Shown here: positions 17,509 through 26,400 of the stretch, in pieces
Position numbering within the stretch: position 1 is the stretch's first letter
How the letters are laid out: each line of letters opens with the position of its first letter
NCBI RefSeq assembly: GCF_005887115.1
Contig: NZ_PNCJ01000015.1
Span: 124,001-188,000 of the forward strand
Source: Pseudoalteromonas rubra
GTDB taxonomy: Bacteria > Pseudomonadota > Gammaproteobacteria > Enterobacterales > Alteromonadaceae
Direction: 5' to 3'
DNA: 64,000 nucleotides
The notes under the pieces: model-generated
Told to the model about the DNA's origin: nothing
Databases searched by the model: none
The model's input: only the letters and a program-made list of their open reading frames with translations
Made by a program: the position numbers and the translations under genes

Positions 17509-18627
17509 TTATGCCAATTCCTTACTGGTTAGCGCGAGTGCCGCCTCAATGGTGTCATCCATATCATAATATTTGTAGTCCGCCAGACGGCCGCCGAAAA
17601 TAAACTTGTCTGCATACGGCGCTGTCTTTGCCAGTTCCTGATAACGAGCTAACAGGGCATTGTTAGTTTCGTCGTTGATTGGGTAGTAAGGCTCATTGTC
17701 TTTACTGAACTCATGCGGGTATTCTTTGGTGACCACGGTTTTTTCCTGAGTACCAAATTCAAAGTGCTTGTGCTCCAGGATACGTGTGTAAGGTACGTCG
17801 CGCTCAGTGTAGTTGACTACGGCATTACCCTGGTAGTTTTCTTCGTCCAGCACTTCTGTTTCGAAATGCAAACTACGATATTCCAGCTTGCCAAACTGAC
17901 ACTCAAAGAACTCATCAATTTTACCTGTGTACAATACTTTATCTGCCATTTGGTTGTATTTCTCGGCATCTTCAAAGTAATTGACACCCGTTTTAACTTC
18001 TACCCCGTCAAGCAGCGCATCAGTCAGAGCATTGTAGCCCCCAATCGGGATCCCCTGATAGCGGTCGTTGAAATAGTTGTTGTCGAAAGTGAATCTAAAA
18101 GGAAGTCGCTTAATAATAAAAGCAGGTATCTCCGTTGCCGGGCGGCCCCATTGCTTTTCTGTATAGCCTTTAATCAGCTTTTCATAGAGGTCACGACCGC
18201 CTAAAAATAACGCCTGCTCTTCCAGGTTTTTAGGCGACAAATCGGCATACGGCGCACGCTCTTGAGCAATTTTGTCTTTTGCCTGCTGTGGTGTGGTCAC
18301 CCCCCACAACTGGTAAAACGTATTCATATTAAAAGGCAGGTTATAGAGCTTATCTTCGTGTCTTGCGACAGGCGAGTTGACGTAATGGTTAAACGACACA
18401 AAACGATTGACATAATCCCATACCTGCTGATTACTGGTATGAAAGATATGCGCACCATACTTATGTACATTGATCCCTTCTACCTGTTCGCAGTAGATGT
18501 TTCCGCCAGTGTGATCACGCTTATCAATCACCAGAACTTTCTTACCCTGATCAGTTGCTTCTCTTGCAAATACAGCACCAAACAGGCCTGCACCAACAAT
18601 CAGGTAGTCATATTGAGCTTCATTCAT
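17509..18627 (-). CDS. glf: UDP-galactopyranose mutase
   Basis: This 372-residue flavoprotein interconverts UDP-galactopyranose and UDP-galactofuranose using reduced FAD. It has the N-terminal FAD-binding motif VGAGLFGAVFAREATDQGKK, then the family segments DHTGGNIY and KYGAHIFHTSNQQVWDYVNRF, RPATEIPAFIIKRLPFRFTFDNNYF and the C-terminal FGGRLADYKYYDMDDTIEAAL. Length and motif order fit bacterial Glf proteins. It is transcribed first in a two-gene unit with the galactofuranosyltransferase, so together they add Galf to a surface glycan. No other O-antigen genes lie beside them, so the pair is separate from the main polysaccharide locus. Confidence 0.95.
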   Translation of the reverse strand: MNEAQYDYLIVGAGLFGAVFAREATDQGKKVLVIDKRDHTGGNIYCEQVEGINVHKYGAHIFHTSNQQVWDYVNRFVSFNHYVNSPVARHEDKLYNLPFNMNTFYQLWGVTTPQQAKDKIAQERAPYADLSPKNLEEQALFLGGRDLYEKLIKGYTEKQWGRPATEIPAFIIKRLPFRFTFDNNYFNDRYQGIPIGGYNALTDALLDGVEVKTGVNYFEDAEKYNQMADKVLYTGKIDEFFECQFGKLEYRSLHFETEVLDEENYQGNAVVNYTERDVPYTRILEHKHFEFGTQEKTVVTKEYPHEFSKDNEPYYPINDETNNALLARYQELAKTAPYADKFIFGGRLADYKYYDMDDTIEAALALTSKELA

Positions 18628-18891
18628 TTAAATTTGCCTTTTTGAATCGGTCTTGGCTCTATCGTAAGCGCAAAACTATATCAGAAAAAGTGAAGAAATG
18701 ATTAAGCGAGACAGAGGAAATTCGAAAATACGTGCCGATATAAGCACAATGTGGCAACTTTCAATCTGCCTTTACTTTCATCAGCATAAACAAATCACCA
18801 TTTGTGACTACCTGTCACTGTAACGGCACCGAAAACCCGAGCGCTCGGGCCAGTATCAGTCCAAACCTTAAGCAGGAAAAGCGGCTTTGTT

Positions 18892-19338
18892 TCAGGTCGA
18901 TGGTACTTGCCTGCGAAAGCACCACCAATCCAAGCCCGCTGCTCCTAAAATGCCCACCGAGTAACACACCAGGTCACTGAGTTTAAAGCCAAAACCCAGC
19001 ACCAGAGCACCAAGTCGGGTATGGCGGATATCATTGAGCCACTGCGCCTGATATAGCTGCGATAATTCAATGGAAAAAGAAAATGCCAAAGCCAGGCAGG
19101 TAATGACCCGAGTGCGCGCCGCGGGCTGAACACAGCAGAATAACCAGAACACCATCATGGCCCACAATATATCTCCTGCATAAAGTGCAAGCAGGCTGGG
19201 CAACTCAACAAATGAAGCACGAGAAAGAAGCCCCAGAAGAATCGTCATCAAGACAAGGCTGATATATAGCGCAATATTGCGCTTGATAATGACCCGGTTC
19301 ATTGTCTGCTTCATTCGATTTTTGTATATCCGTACCAC
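18892..19338 (-). CDS. DUF2809 family membrane protein
   Basis: The 148-residue protein has four hydrophobic helices and the DUF2809 signature, including GDILWAMMVFWLF in the second helix region and SIELSQLYQAQWLNDIRHTRLGALVLG near the C-terminal half. The family is widespread and functionally uncharacterised; it sits in the inner membrane. The start at 19338 is a GTG preceded by an AAAGG-type site. ATGs at 19314 and 19302 are possible alternatives. No functional link to the neighbours is evident. Confidence 0.8.
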   Translation of the reverse strand: MVRIYKNRMKQTMNRVIIKRNIALYISLVLMTILLGLLSRASFVELPSLLALYAGDILWAMMVFWLFCCVQPAARTRVITCLALAFSFSIELSQLYQAQWLNDIRHTRLGALVLGFGFKLSDLVCYSVGILGAAGLDWWCFRRQVPST

Positions 19339-19669
19339 CCCATTGCCTTTTTGTTTTAATTCTCTATGCCAAGAGGATACAAGATTATAGCCATACCCTA
19401 TAGAGGTCCATCAATTAATATCAAAACATCGCCTTGCTGATTCTGCCACGGGACCAATGCCCAGATTGCCGGTAGCGCTGCATATTGGTGGCCGGATAAC
19501 ACACATCTATCTAATTGCAATACTTAACGATCAAACCTAGACCAAAGTCTAATCTCAGTGCGCTCAATCTCAGTTATGTTGGATAAGGTCCGCTGGCGAT
19601 TTAATACCTGCATCTATTCTGATACGCAGCAGATCCCGGCAGACCCAACACATGTAAAGGAGCATTATT
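19339..19669. other. Intergenic region upstream of the glucanase
   Basis: This stretch lies between divergent genes and must hold the promoter and leader of the GH5 gene. No repeat, RNA gene or convincing ORF is visible. GTAAAGGAGC at its right end is the strong ribosome binding site for the glucanase. Confidence 0.45.
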
Positions 19670-20854
19670 ATGAGTTATCAACATTTGATCGCAATTTCAC
19701 TCACAGCCGGGTTGGCATTCAGCCAGGCGCATGCAGCAAGCTGCCAGGGCGTTAATACCTATCCAGACTGGACGCAAACAGACTGGCAAGGCAACCCCAG
19801 CCATGCCAATACCAATGACAAAATGCAACATCAGAACAAACTCTATCGTGCAAACTGGTGGACCCGCTCGGAGCCGGGCACCAGCTCAGCCTGGCAATAC
19901 CTGGGTCGCTGCGATTCGGGTAATCGCATTACGCCCGTTGAACGATATGGCAAGCTGAGTGTCTGCGGGACCGGCCTGTGTAGTGAACAGCAAGAAAAGA
20001 TCCAGCTGCGTGGCATGAGCAGCCATGGTCTGCAATGGTATGGGCTTAATAAGTGCCTGACCGATGCCTCCCTGGATGTACTGGCACAAGACTGGCAGGC
20101 AGATATCGTGCGTCTCAGCTTGTACGTACAAGAAGGCGGCTATGAAACTGACCCGGTTGGATTCACTCAGCAAATGAATACCCTGATTGATATGGCCAGC
20201 CAGCGCGGCTTATATGTACTGGTTGACTGGCACCAACTCAACCCGGGCGACCCTAACTATAACCTGGCGCTGGCCAAACAGTTCTTCACCGACATCGTCA
20301 GTGCCAACAAAAACCGGAATAATGTGATTTACGATATCGCCAATGAGCCCAATGACGTCAGCTGGCCTGAGGTTCGCCATTACAGTGAGCAAATAATCCC
20401 GGTGATCCGAGCCATTCAGCCCGATGCACTGATCCTGATAGGGACACATGGTTGGTCAACCTTTGGCGCTTCAACGGGAGGGAGCGTACAGGATGTAATT
20501 AATGATCCAGTACCTTTTGACAACATCATGTACACTTTCCACTTTTACGCGGCATCGCATAAAGACTACCACCGCTCCGTGTTAGATCAGGCATCAGATG
20601 TATTACCTGTTTTTGTCAGTGAGTGGGGCACACAAAACTACGATGGTGACGGCCCGAACGACCCAGTCAGCTCACAAAAGTACATAGACCTGATGAAACG
20701 CAAAAAGATCAGCTGGACCAACTGGAACTATTCCGATGATTTTCGCAGTGGCGCAGTTTGGCAAAAAGGAACCTGTAACACTCAGAACTTTGTCGACAGC
20801 CAGCTCAAAGAAGCAGGCACCTGGGTCAAGGGCTGGATAGAAGAAGGAAGATAG
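19670..20854 (+). CDS. Secreted GH5 endoglucanase with N-terminal CBM5/12-type module
   Basis: AAGGAG before the ATG and a signal peptide (MSYQHLIAISLTAGLAFSQAHA) mark the start. Residues about 24-80 form a carbohydrate-binding module of the CBM5/12 type (DWTQTDWQGNPSHA...KLYRANWWT). The rest is a TIM-barrel of glycoside hydrolase family 5: IQLRGMSSHGLQWYG, YVLVDWHQLNPGD, the acid/base Glu in YDIANEPNDVSW, and the nucleophile Glu in VFVSEWGT. It should cut beta-1,4-glucans (cellulose-like) in the medium; the module may target chitin or cellulose. Both catalytic glutamates are present. A terminator follows directly, so it is a one-gene unit. The exact substrate is inferred from the family. Confidence 0.92.
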   Translation: MSYQHLIAISLTAGLAFSQAHAASCQGVNTYPDWTQTDWQGNPSHANTNDKMQHQNKLYRANWWTRSEPGTSSAWQYLGRCDSGNRITPVERYGKLSVCGTGLCSEQQEKIQLRGMSSHGLQWYGLNKCLTDASLDVLAQDWQADIVRLSLYVQEGGYETDPVGFTQQMNTLIDMASQRGLYVLVDWHQLNPGDPNYNLALAKQFFTDIVSANKNRNNVIYDIANEPNDVSWPEVRHYSEQIIPVIRAIQPDALILIGTHGWSTFGASTGGSVQDVINDPVPFDNIMYTFHFYAASHKDYHRSVLDQASDVLPVFVSEWGTQNYDGDGPNDPVSSQKYIDLMKRKKISWTNWNYSDDFRSGAVWQKGTCNTQNFVDSQLKEAGTWVKGWIEEGR

Positions 20855-20862
20855 CAATATGA

Positions 20863-20895
20863 CGCTGTCTGTGATTTAGCAGACAGCGCTCTTTT
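20863..20895 (+). terminator. Rho-independent terminator of the GH5 gene
   Basis: CGCTGTCTG (20863-20871) pairs with CAGACAGCG (20880-20888) around an 8-base loop. CTCTTTT follows. It lies 9 bases after the glucanase stop codon. Confidence 0.8.
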
Positions 20896-20906
20896 GGAAG
20901 GTTCAG

Positions 20907-21278
20907 CTAAACCAATTCAAAGGGCGCACAGGCTGTGCCCTGGTGATATTTCAGCTGCCATTTATCACCCTCTAACACCCAGACCGAGCAACGCTGCGCA
21001 AAATCAGACGCCTTGCCCGCTTTATCGACCAGCGCAGATTGGTAACGTAATAAATGTACGCCCGGAGCCAATTCATTGCAGTGATAATTTTGCGAATGCA
21101 CGCTCAACTTTGACGGCGTTTCGCTGCCCATCATGGCAACAATAGAATCTAAGTTGTAACAGGTGCCCGACATACCCACCTCAGAAAAATCGACATGTAA
21201 CAGGCGCTCTATGGCTGCGCGGTTTTGCCTTGTTTCATACTGGTGTAACGCTATTTCCTGTGCAATTAACTTTTCCAT
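20907..21278 (-). CDS. NTF2-like/DUF4440 family small protein
   Basis: The start at 21278 (MEKLIAQEIALHQYETRQN) is preceded by AAGGCAG; a GTG 21 bases earlier is possible. The 123-residue protein has the SnoaL/NTF2-like cone fold typical of DUF4440: an N-terminal helix with LHQYETRQNRAAIERLL, DFSEVGMSG, and a C-terminal strand pair ending SVWVLEGDKWQLKYHQGTA. Family members include small isomerases, cyclases and scaffold proteins; nothing fixes the function here. It is cytoplasmic. Confidence 0.75.
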   Translation of the reverse strand: MEKLIAQEIALHQYETRQNRAAIERLLHVDFSEVGMSGTCYNLDSIVAMMGSETPSKLSVHSQNYHCNELAPGVHLLRYQSALVDKAGKASDFAQRCSVWVLEGDKWQLKYHQGTACAPFELV

Positions 21279-21325
21279 ATTGCTGCCTTGTGTACTCACC
21301 TCACCTGTTTACTCAATAACATAGT

Positions 21326-21730
21326 TTAAGCACTGCGGGTAAAATTTTGGCTTACATCGGAGAAAAAGCACAGGCACAGGATCATGCCAGTCAACATGGC
21401 TTCAACCGCAAACAGTGCGTTTTGAGCACTGGATGACACAAAAAAGTCTGTACCAAAGAACCCGAGTAAGTACACTGCGGGCATACTAACAGCGTAAACC
21501 CAACGTCCAATGTTAGAAAAGATAAGTAAAGACACACTAGCAGCTAATCCTGCAACAGCAAGCACACTGGCAATCCAGTCAAGTGACGTCAATGCTGTTT
21601 TCTGAGTATGCGCCTCATATTCGGCTAGCAATGGAGGTAAATCTTGCGGACTCAGAATTGCCTGAATGAGGGTAATAACCAGGGTCAACCAACTCACAAG
21701 TACTATCGTCCTGAAAACACCCACACTCAT
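21326..21730 (-). CDS. Small integral membrane protein of unknown function
   Basis: The 134-residue protein is made of four hydrophobic helices (around residues 7-27, 47-69, 75-95 and 103-124) with short loops. AGAGGATG precedes the ATG at 21730. I do not recognise a family. It may be co-transcribed with the downstream NTF2-like gene (27-48 base gap), but there is no functional clue. Confidence 0.6.
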   Translation of the reverse strand: MSVGVFRTIVLVSWLTLVITLIQAILSPQDLPPLLAEYEAHTQKTALTSLDWIASVLAVAGLAASVSLLIFSNIGRWVYAVSMPAVYLLGFFGTDFFVSSSAQNALFAVEAMLTGMILCLCFFSDVSQNFTRSA

Positions 21731-21945
21731 ATTGCATCCTCTGCGTATTCTGTTTTTCTACAATTCAGTGGATTATAAAGAAAACCCAAAACAGGTCCAG
21801 CATTGGTTTTATCAATGGTTTAATACACCAAACTGAAATACAGGTATAAACACAACCAGACAGTGGCCTTATCTCCGCTGCCTTCACAGAATTGAGCCCT
21901 GAACAAGGCGGTTCAGGGCCTGAAACTCAAGATTGCAATAGCAGC

Positions 21946-23115
21946 TTACTCTTCAAAAACATGCACATAACCATCCAGGTCCGGCACAATCACTTTGCCA
22001 TAGCCAACCGCTGGTGCACCATAGACGCCACCGTGCACAAACCCGTCAATAGCTTTGGGCTGATACTGCCATTGCTGCTGGCCGGTCTGACCATCTACAG
22101 CAAAGAAGCCGCGCTTGGTCTCATACCAGCCGGGTTCATCATGGCCTGTCGCACCGATATACACAGTGCCATTGCTCACAACCGGCTGCCCCCAACTCCA
22201 GCCTCCGGTTTCAAATTGCCAGATCAGGTTACCACTTCGGGCATGAAACTTATTGAGTAAGTTGGAATCTGAGCTGCCGATATAAAAGTGTTCACCATCT
22301 GCGGCGGCTGTTGCCGATGACTCAACCCAGGAACCGCCCGGATACGCTTGTTGCCATAGCAGCGCACCACTGTTTGGGTCCAGTCCATACAGATGGGTGT
22401 CCCGAGAGCCTATCACCAGCACATCGTCCACCACCAGTGGGCTGGAAGTCAGTGCCCCCTTGGTTTCATATTGCCAAACCCGTTCACCACTTTGTGCGTT
22501 CAGGGCATACACCGAGCCATCCCAGCTGCTGACAAACACTAAGCCGTTGTAATGTGCTGGTGTGGTACGAATTTTACCCTGGGTTTTAAAGTGCCAAAGG
22601 ACCTCACCAGAAAATCGCGAAAGCGCATAAAGCTGACCATCGCCACTACCAATAAAGACTTTATCGCCGTGGACCAGCGCACTGGACTTGGTATAGTCAA
22701 ACTCCCATGGCGCATGATTAGCCGGTAAAATGCGCTCTACATCCGCATCATTTAAGCTGGTGCGCCATAATAACTTCCCCTGCCAGCGATTGAGCGCATA
22801 AAGATAACCATCATCGCTGCTTACAAAGATCTGATGATTTTTTATAGTCGGCTTTGAACGCACCAGGCCACCCGTTTTAAACGACCAGGCGAGTTTGGGT
22901 CGGTCAATATTCAGGGCATAAAGGTGGCCATCATCACTACCAAAATATGCGGTGTGGTCGCGCAGCGTAATGCCCCCCCAGTTTTCTCCTTTCACCTGAT
23001 AACTAAACAGATAATCGCCACTGGCAGCAAGTGCAGTCTGAGCGACATCATGGCTGAGCCCGGCAAGCAGTAAACTGGCCAGTCCAAATTGTTGAAGTGT
23101 TTTTACTGAGTTCAT
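21946..23115 (-). CDS. Exported PQQ-type beta-propeller repeat protein
   Basis: The start at 23115 follows AAGGAGAACACC and opens a signal-like segment (MNSVKTLQQFGLASLLLAGLSHDVAQTALA); an in-frame upstream start lacks support. The mature protein has at least seven repeats of the quinoprotein/BamB type, each of the form YALN...G...W.. (for example DGHLYALNIDRPKLAWSF, GSVYALNAQSGERVWQYE, THLYGLDPNSGALLWQQ). These make a beta propeller. It lacks the extra domains of quinoprotein dehydrogenases, so it is more likely a binding or scaffold protein in the periplasm than an enzyme. It is divergent from the peptide synthetase at 23491. Confidence 0.85.
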   Translation of the reverse strand: MNSVKTLQQFGLASLLLAGLSHDVAQTALAASGDYLFSYQVKGENWGGITLRDHTAYFGSDDGHLYALNIDRPKLAWSFKTGGLVRSKPTIKNHQIFVSSDDGYLYALNRWQGKLLWRTSLNDADVERILPANHAPWEFDYTKSSALVHGDKVFIGSGDGQLYALSRFSGEVLWHFKTQGKIRTTPAHYNGLVFVSSWDGSVYALNAQSGERVWQYETKGALTSSPLVVDDVLVIGSRDTHLYGLDPNSGALLWQQAYPGGSWVESSATAAADGEHFYIGSSDSNLLNKFHARSGNLIWQFETGGWSWGQPVVSNGTVYIGATGHDEPGWYETKRGFFAVDGQTGQQQWQYQPKAIDGFVHGGVYGAPAVGYGKVIVPDLDGYVHVFEE

Positions 23116-23490
23116 GGTGTTCTCCTTATGTGGTTTGCAGTCACACTGGAACACAGCACGTACGAAAGTCCTGAAAGTACTCTGAAACATTCTTAAGGAT
23201 CCTTAACCCTAATTATTTAGTTTTCAAACTGACTAACGAAATAATGTTAGGTCACTGTTTTTAATACTTTTAATTTTTATTCTACAGCTCCAAACCACTT
23301 ATCAATGACAAAAATATGAAATTATTTATACAACTTCACATTCTTTGCGCATTTCCTTTCTAGCTTTAAAAACAGCGAAGCAGCCAGCTGCTTTGAGTAC
23401 ATTTTGGCACCGTTTCACGACACATCAGACCTGTGAACAGAGTTCTGGGAGCAGTACTAAAACGGGCAACGCCACAGAAGGAATATTGAA
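23116..23490. other. Divergent promoter region between propeller protein and NRPS
   Basis: This AT-rich stretch must contain both promoters. Apart from the dyad at 23378-23393 (listed separately), no gene or repeat is visible. Confidence 0.45.
23378..23393. promoter_or_regulatory. Dyad, candidate operator upstream of the lone NRPS
   Basis: AAGCAGC and GCTGCTT form a perfect 7-bp inverted repeat with a 2-base centre, too tight for a good RNA hairpin but fitting a dimeric regulator site. It lies about 100 bases before the NRPS start codon. Function is inferred from form and place only. Confidence 0.3.
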
Positions 23491-26400
23491 ATGAACGATT
23501 TAACAACCAAACAACATACACTGAATGCGTTTAAATCACGTGTTATCTCACAACTGGGCTGCCACGAGCTGGTTCATGAGCAATTGCAAATTGCGAACGA
23601 CAGTGTACTGAATCCCGACACCCTGAAATACCACATTGGGGGCTTGTTTCATCTGCAAGGAGATCTTTGCGCACAAGACCTGGTCAAACAGGTTACTTTA
23701 GTGTTTAACCACCTGTGTGGCGAAAGCGAGCTGGATCTGGATATGACACAGACACTTGCCGATCAGGCACAGGCCCGGGCATTTGCTGAGCAATTTAAAC
23801 AATGCCCGTTTGAACTAACGCATGGAGCACTGGTACGCATTGCACTGAGACGCGCGGCACAGGGAGGCTACTTTTTGGTGTTGGTTGCCCACCATATTCT
23901 ACTCGACGGGCTCAGCCTTTACCGGCTGTTTTGCAAAGCGCTGGCGATGCTATCTATGTCGGTTGACGAGATCACCACCGAACTGGCTCAGATGCGTTAT
24001 CATAATACGCACAAGTACTCGGCCCACCATCTGGCATTCTGGCAGACATACCTGCAAGACTTACCCGATTTTATGTTTGACTATACTCCGCCATCGCAGG
24101 CAGGCACACAGACACTAAGCGCACACTTTTCGGTGCCCAATACCCAGATACATGCGCTGCAAAGTCTGTGTCAGCAACACAATGTGGGCTTTCATGTTTA
24201 CATTGCCCATCTGCTGGGTGAATTCTATCAGCATCATTTTAAGCAGTCCGTGGTGGTTGGGTATGCGCTCAATAATCAGCGCCGAGACCAGCACAGCTAT
24301 GGCATGTCATCCAAAGTACTACCACAGATAGTGCCGCCAGCCGGGCAAAACTTTATCGATTCTGTCAAGTCGCTACAATCCGACTTTAACCAGCTGTTTC
24401 GTAAAAGTCAGGTACCGATTGGTGAAATCAATCACTGTGCTGCTGTATCGGCCAGTGCCCGCAATTTAGTGTTTGATGTCATGATCAACTACCTCAACCC
24501 CGGCGCTTTGCTGGATGATATAGACGGGGTCGAGCTTAACAGTGAAATGCTGGTGCAATCCGATCACACTCATCCGGTGTCTGTTAACTTAGTATATAAC
24601 GAGCACAGTGGCATGGAAGTCATGCTCAGTGCCAATCCAGCTTACGTGACACCAGCACACCTGCAGAAACTGAGCGTACTACTGGAAAAAGCACTGCGTC
24701 AGGGCGCACAGCAGGCACTGCAATTTGGTCAATCCCATGAAATCCCAGCGCTGAATGAATGGCAATTTATACGTGGCAAACGTCACCCGTTGAGCGTTTC
24801 TGATTTGCCTGGTCGGGTGATCCGCTGTACTGCAAACAATACGCCAGAGGCCGTGGCGATCCGCGACCATCATGGCAAACAGTATAACTATCAATGGCTT
24901 CATTCACGCCAACAAAAGATTGCCCATTGGTTGCTTGCCAATACGTTAGCCCAGCAAAACGTCGCTGTGGTTATGGAGCATACTGCCGATATGGTTGCAA
25001 CCATGCTCGCCTGCCTGAACACGGGCCGGGTGATAGTGCCGGTTAACGCCGATGCTGAGGTCAGCTATGTCGAAGACATACTTACCCGTGCCAAAGCAGC
25101 GTGTGCAATTGTGGACAACCCACACTGGGCGAGCGCACTTAGCCAGTTTAACGTTGCCACCATAGAGTCTGTCTGCGAGCAGCAAAACAGCGCAGGCGCT
25201 CAGTTACATAATCACGCTGTGTGTCTGGATTCACTTGCTTATCTGGTCTTTAGCTCCGGTACCACCGGTGTGCCCAAAGGTATTATGCTGGCACAGCGCA
25301 CACTGGCAAATCTGTGCCTGCATCACCGTCTTGATCCCAACTTGTCTGCTCCAGCACACGTGCTGAACACCACAGCTCTCGGTTTTGATGTCGCCATCCA
25401 GACCATACTCACTACACTGTGCTGTGGGGGCACTTTGCATCTCACCACCTCAAATGTGCGCAAAGAAGCGGCCAATATTCTCGATAATGTCGTCAACAAT
25501 CAGATCTCCAGACTGATAGTCACCCCCAGTTTGCTGCATATACTGGCTGCTCAGGCGACCTTTAATGAAAACCCATTTAACATGCTGAATCAGATCATTG
25601 TATCCGGCGAACAAATGGTGATGAGCGAGCAGGTACGTACCTTCTTACAGAATTCTGGCGCCACTTTAATCAATCAATACGGGCCCGCCGAAACCCACGT
25701 GGTTACTCAGCACAGCCTCTATGATTTGGCCTCGCTGGCCAACGGCGATGCGGTGCCCATAGGTCGACCTATTTGTAATGTCAGACTGGCGATGCATCGA
25801 AGCAGCAACCTGAACAGCGACAATCAGGGAGTATTGTACATCGGCGGTCCCAGTGTAGCACTTGAATATATCCAGGCTCCTCAGCTCAGCGCCGAGCGAT
25901 TTGTCCACTTGCCCGCACCTGCACACGCATCGCTGTTTTTTAATAGCCGGGATCGTGTTATCAGATTGTCAGGGGACAGACTATTATTCAGCGGCCGGGA
26001 GGACGACTCGGTTAAAGTACGCGGCCGTTTTGTAAACCTTAAAACGGTGGAAAAACGACTCATGGCCATAGCAGATGTCGCCGATGCCTGCGCGACCACT
26101 TACCGTAGTCATGGTGTGATGAGGCTGATTGCCTTTGTGACCTCTACCGGCAATGAGCACGACCTGTCATCTTTGAGTATTCGCCAAAAACTCCTTGATA
26201 GCGCACCAAACTGGCTGGTGCCAGATACCTTAGTGCCCACTGGCACTTTCCCCAGAACCGCTAATGGCAAGGTCGATACCAGGCGTTTGCTGGCCGAGTT
26301 TGAAAACAAACAACACGCTCTGACTTCGACTGACACAGAGCAGTCCAGCCAGAAAAGTCTCATTGAGCAACAAGTGCTGGCCGTACTGGCACAAAAATGC

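Noticed and set aside
18804..18818. GTGAC-N5-GTCAC dyad upstream of glf
   Set aside because: It resembles a CRP site, but the spacing is wrong and flanks do not match; too weak to call an operator.
20894..21145. A plus-strand frame opposite the NTF2-like gene
   Set aside because: It is antisense to a better-supported family gene with a proper start site.
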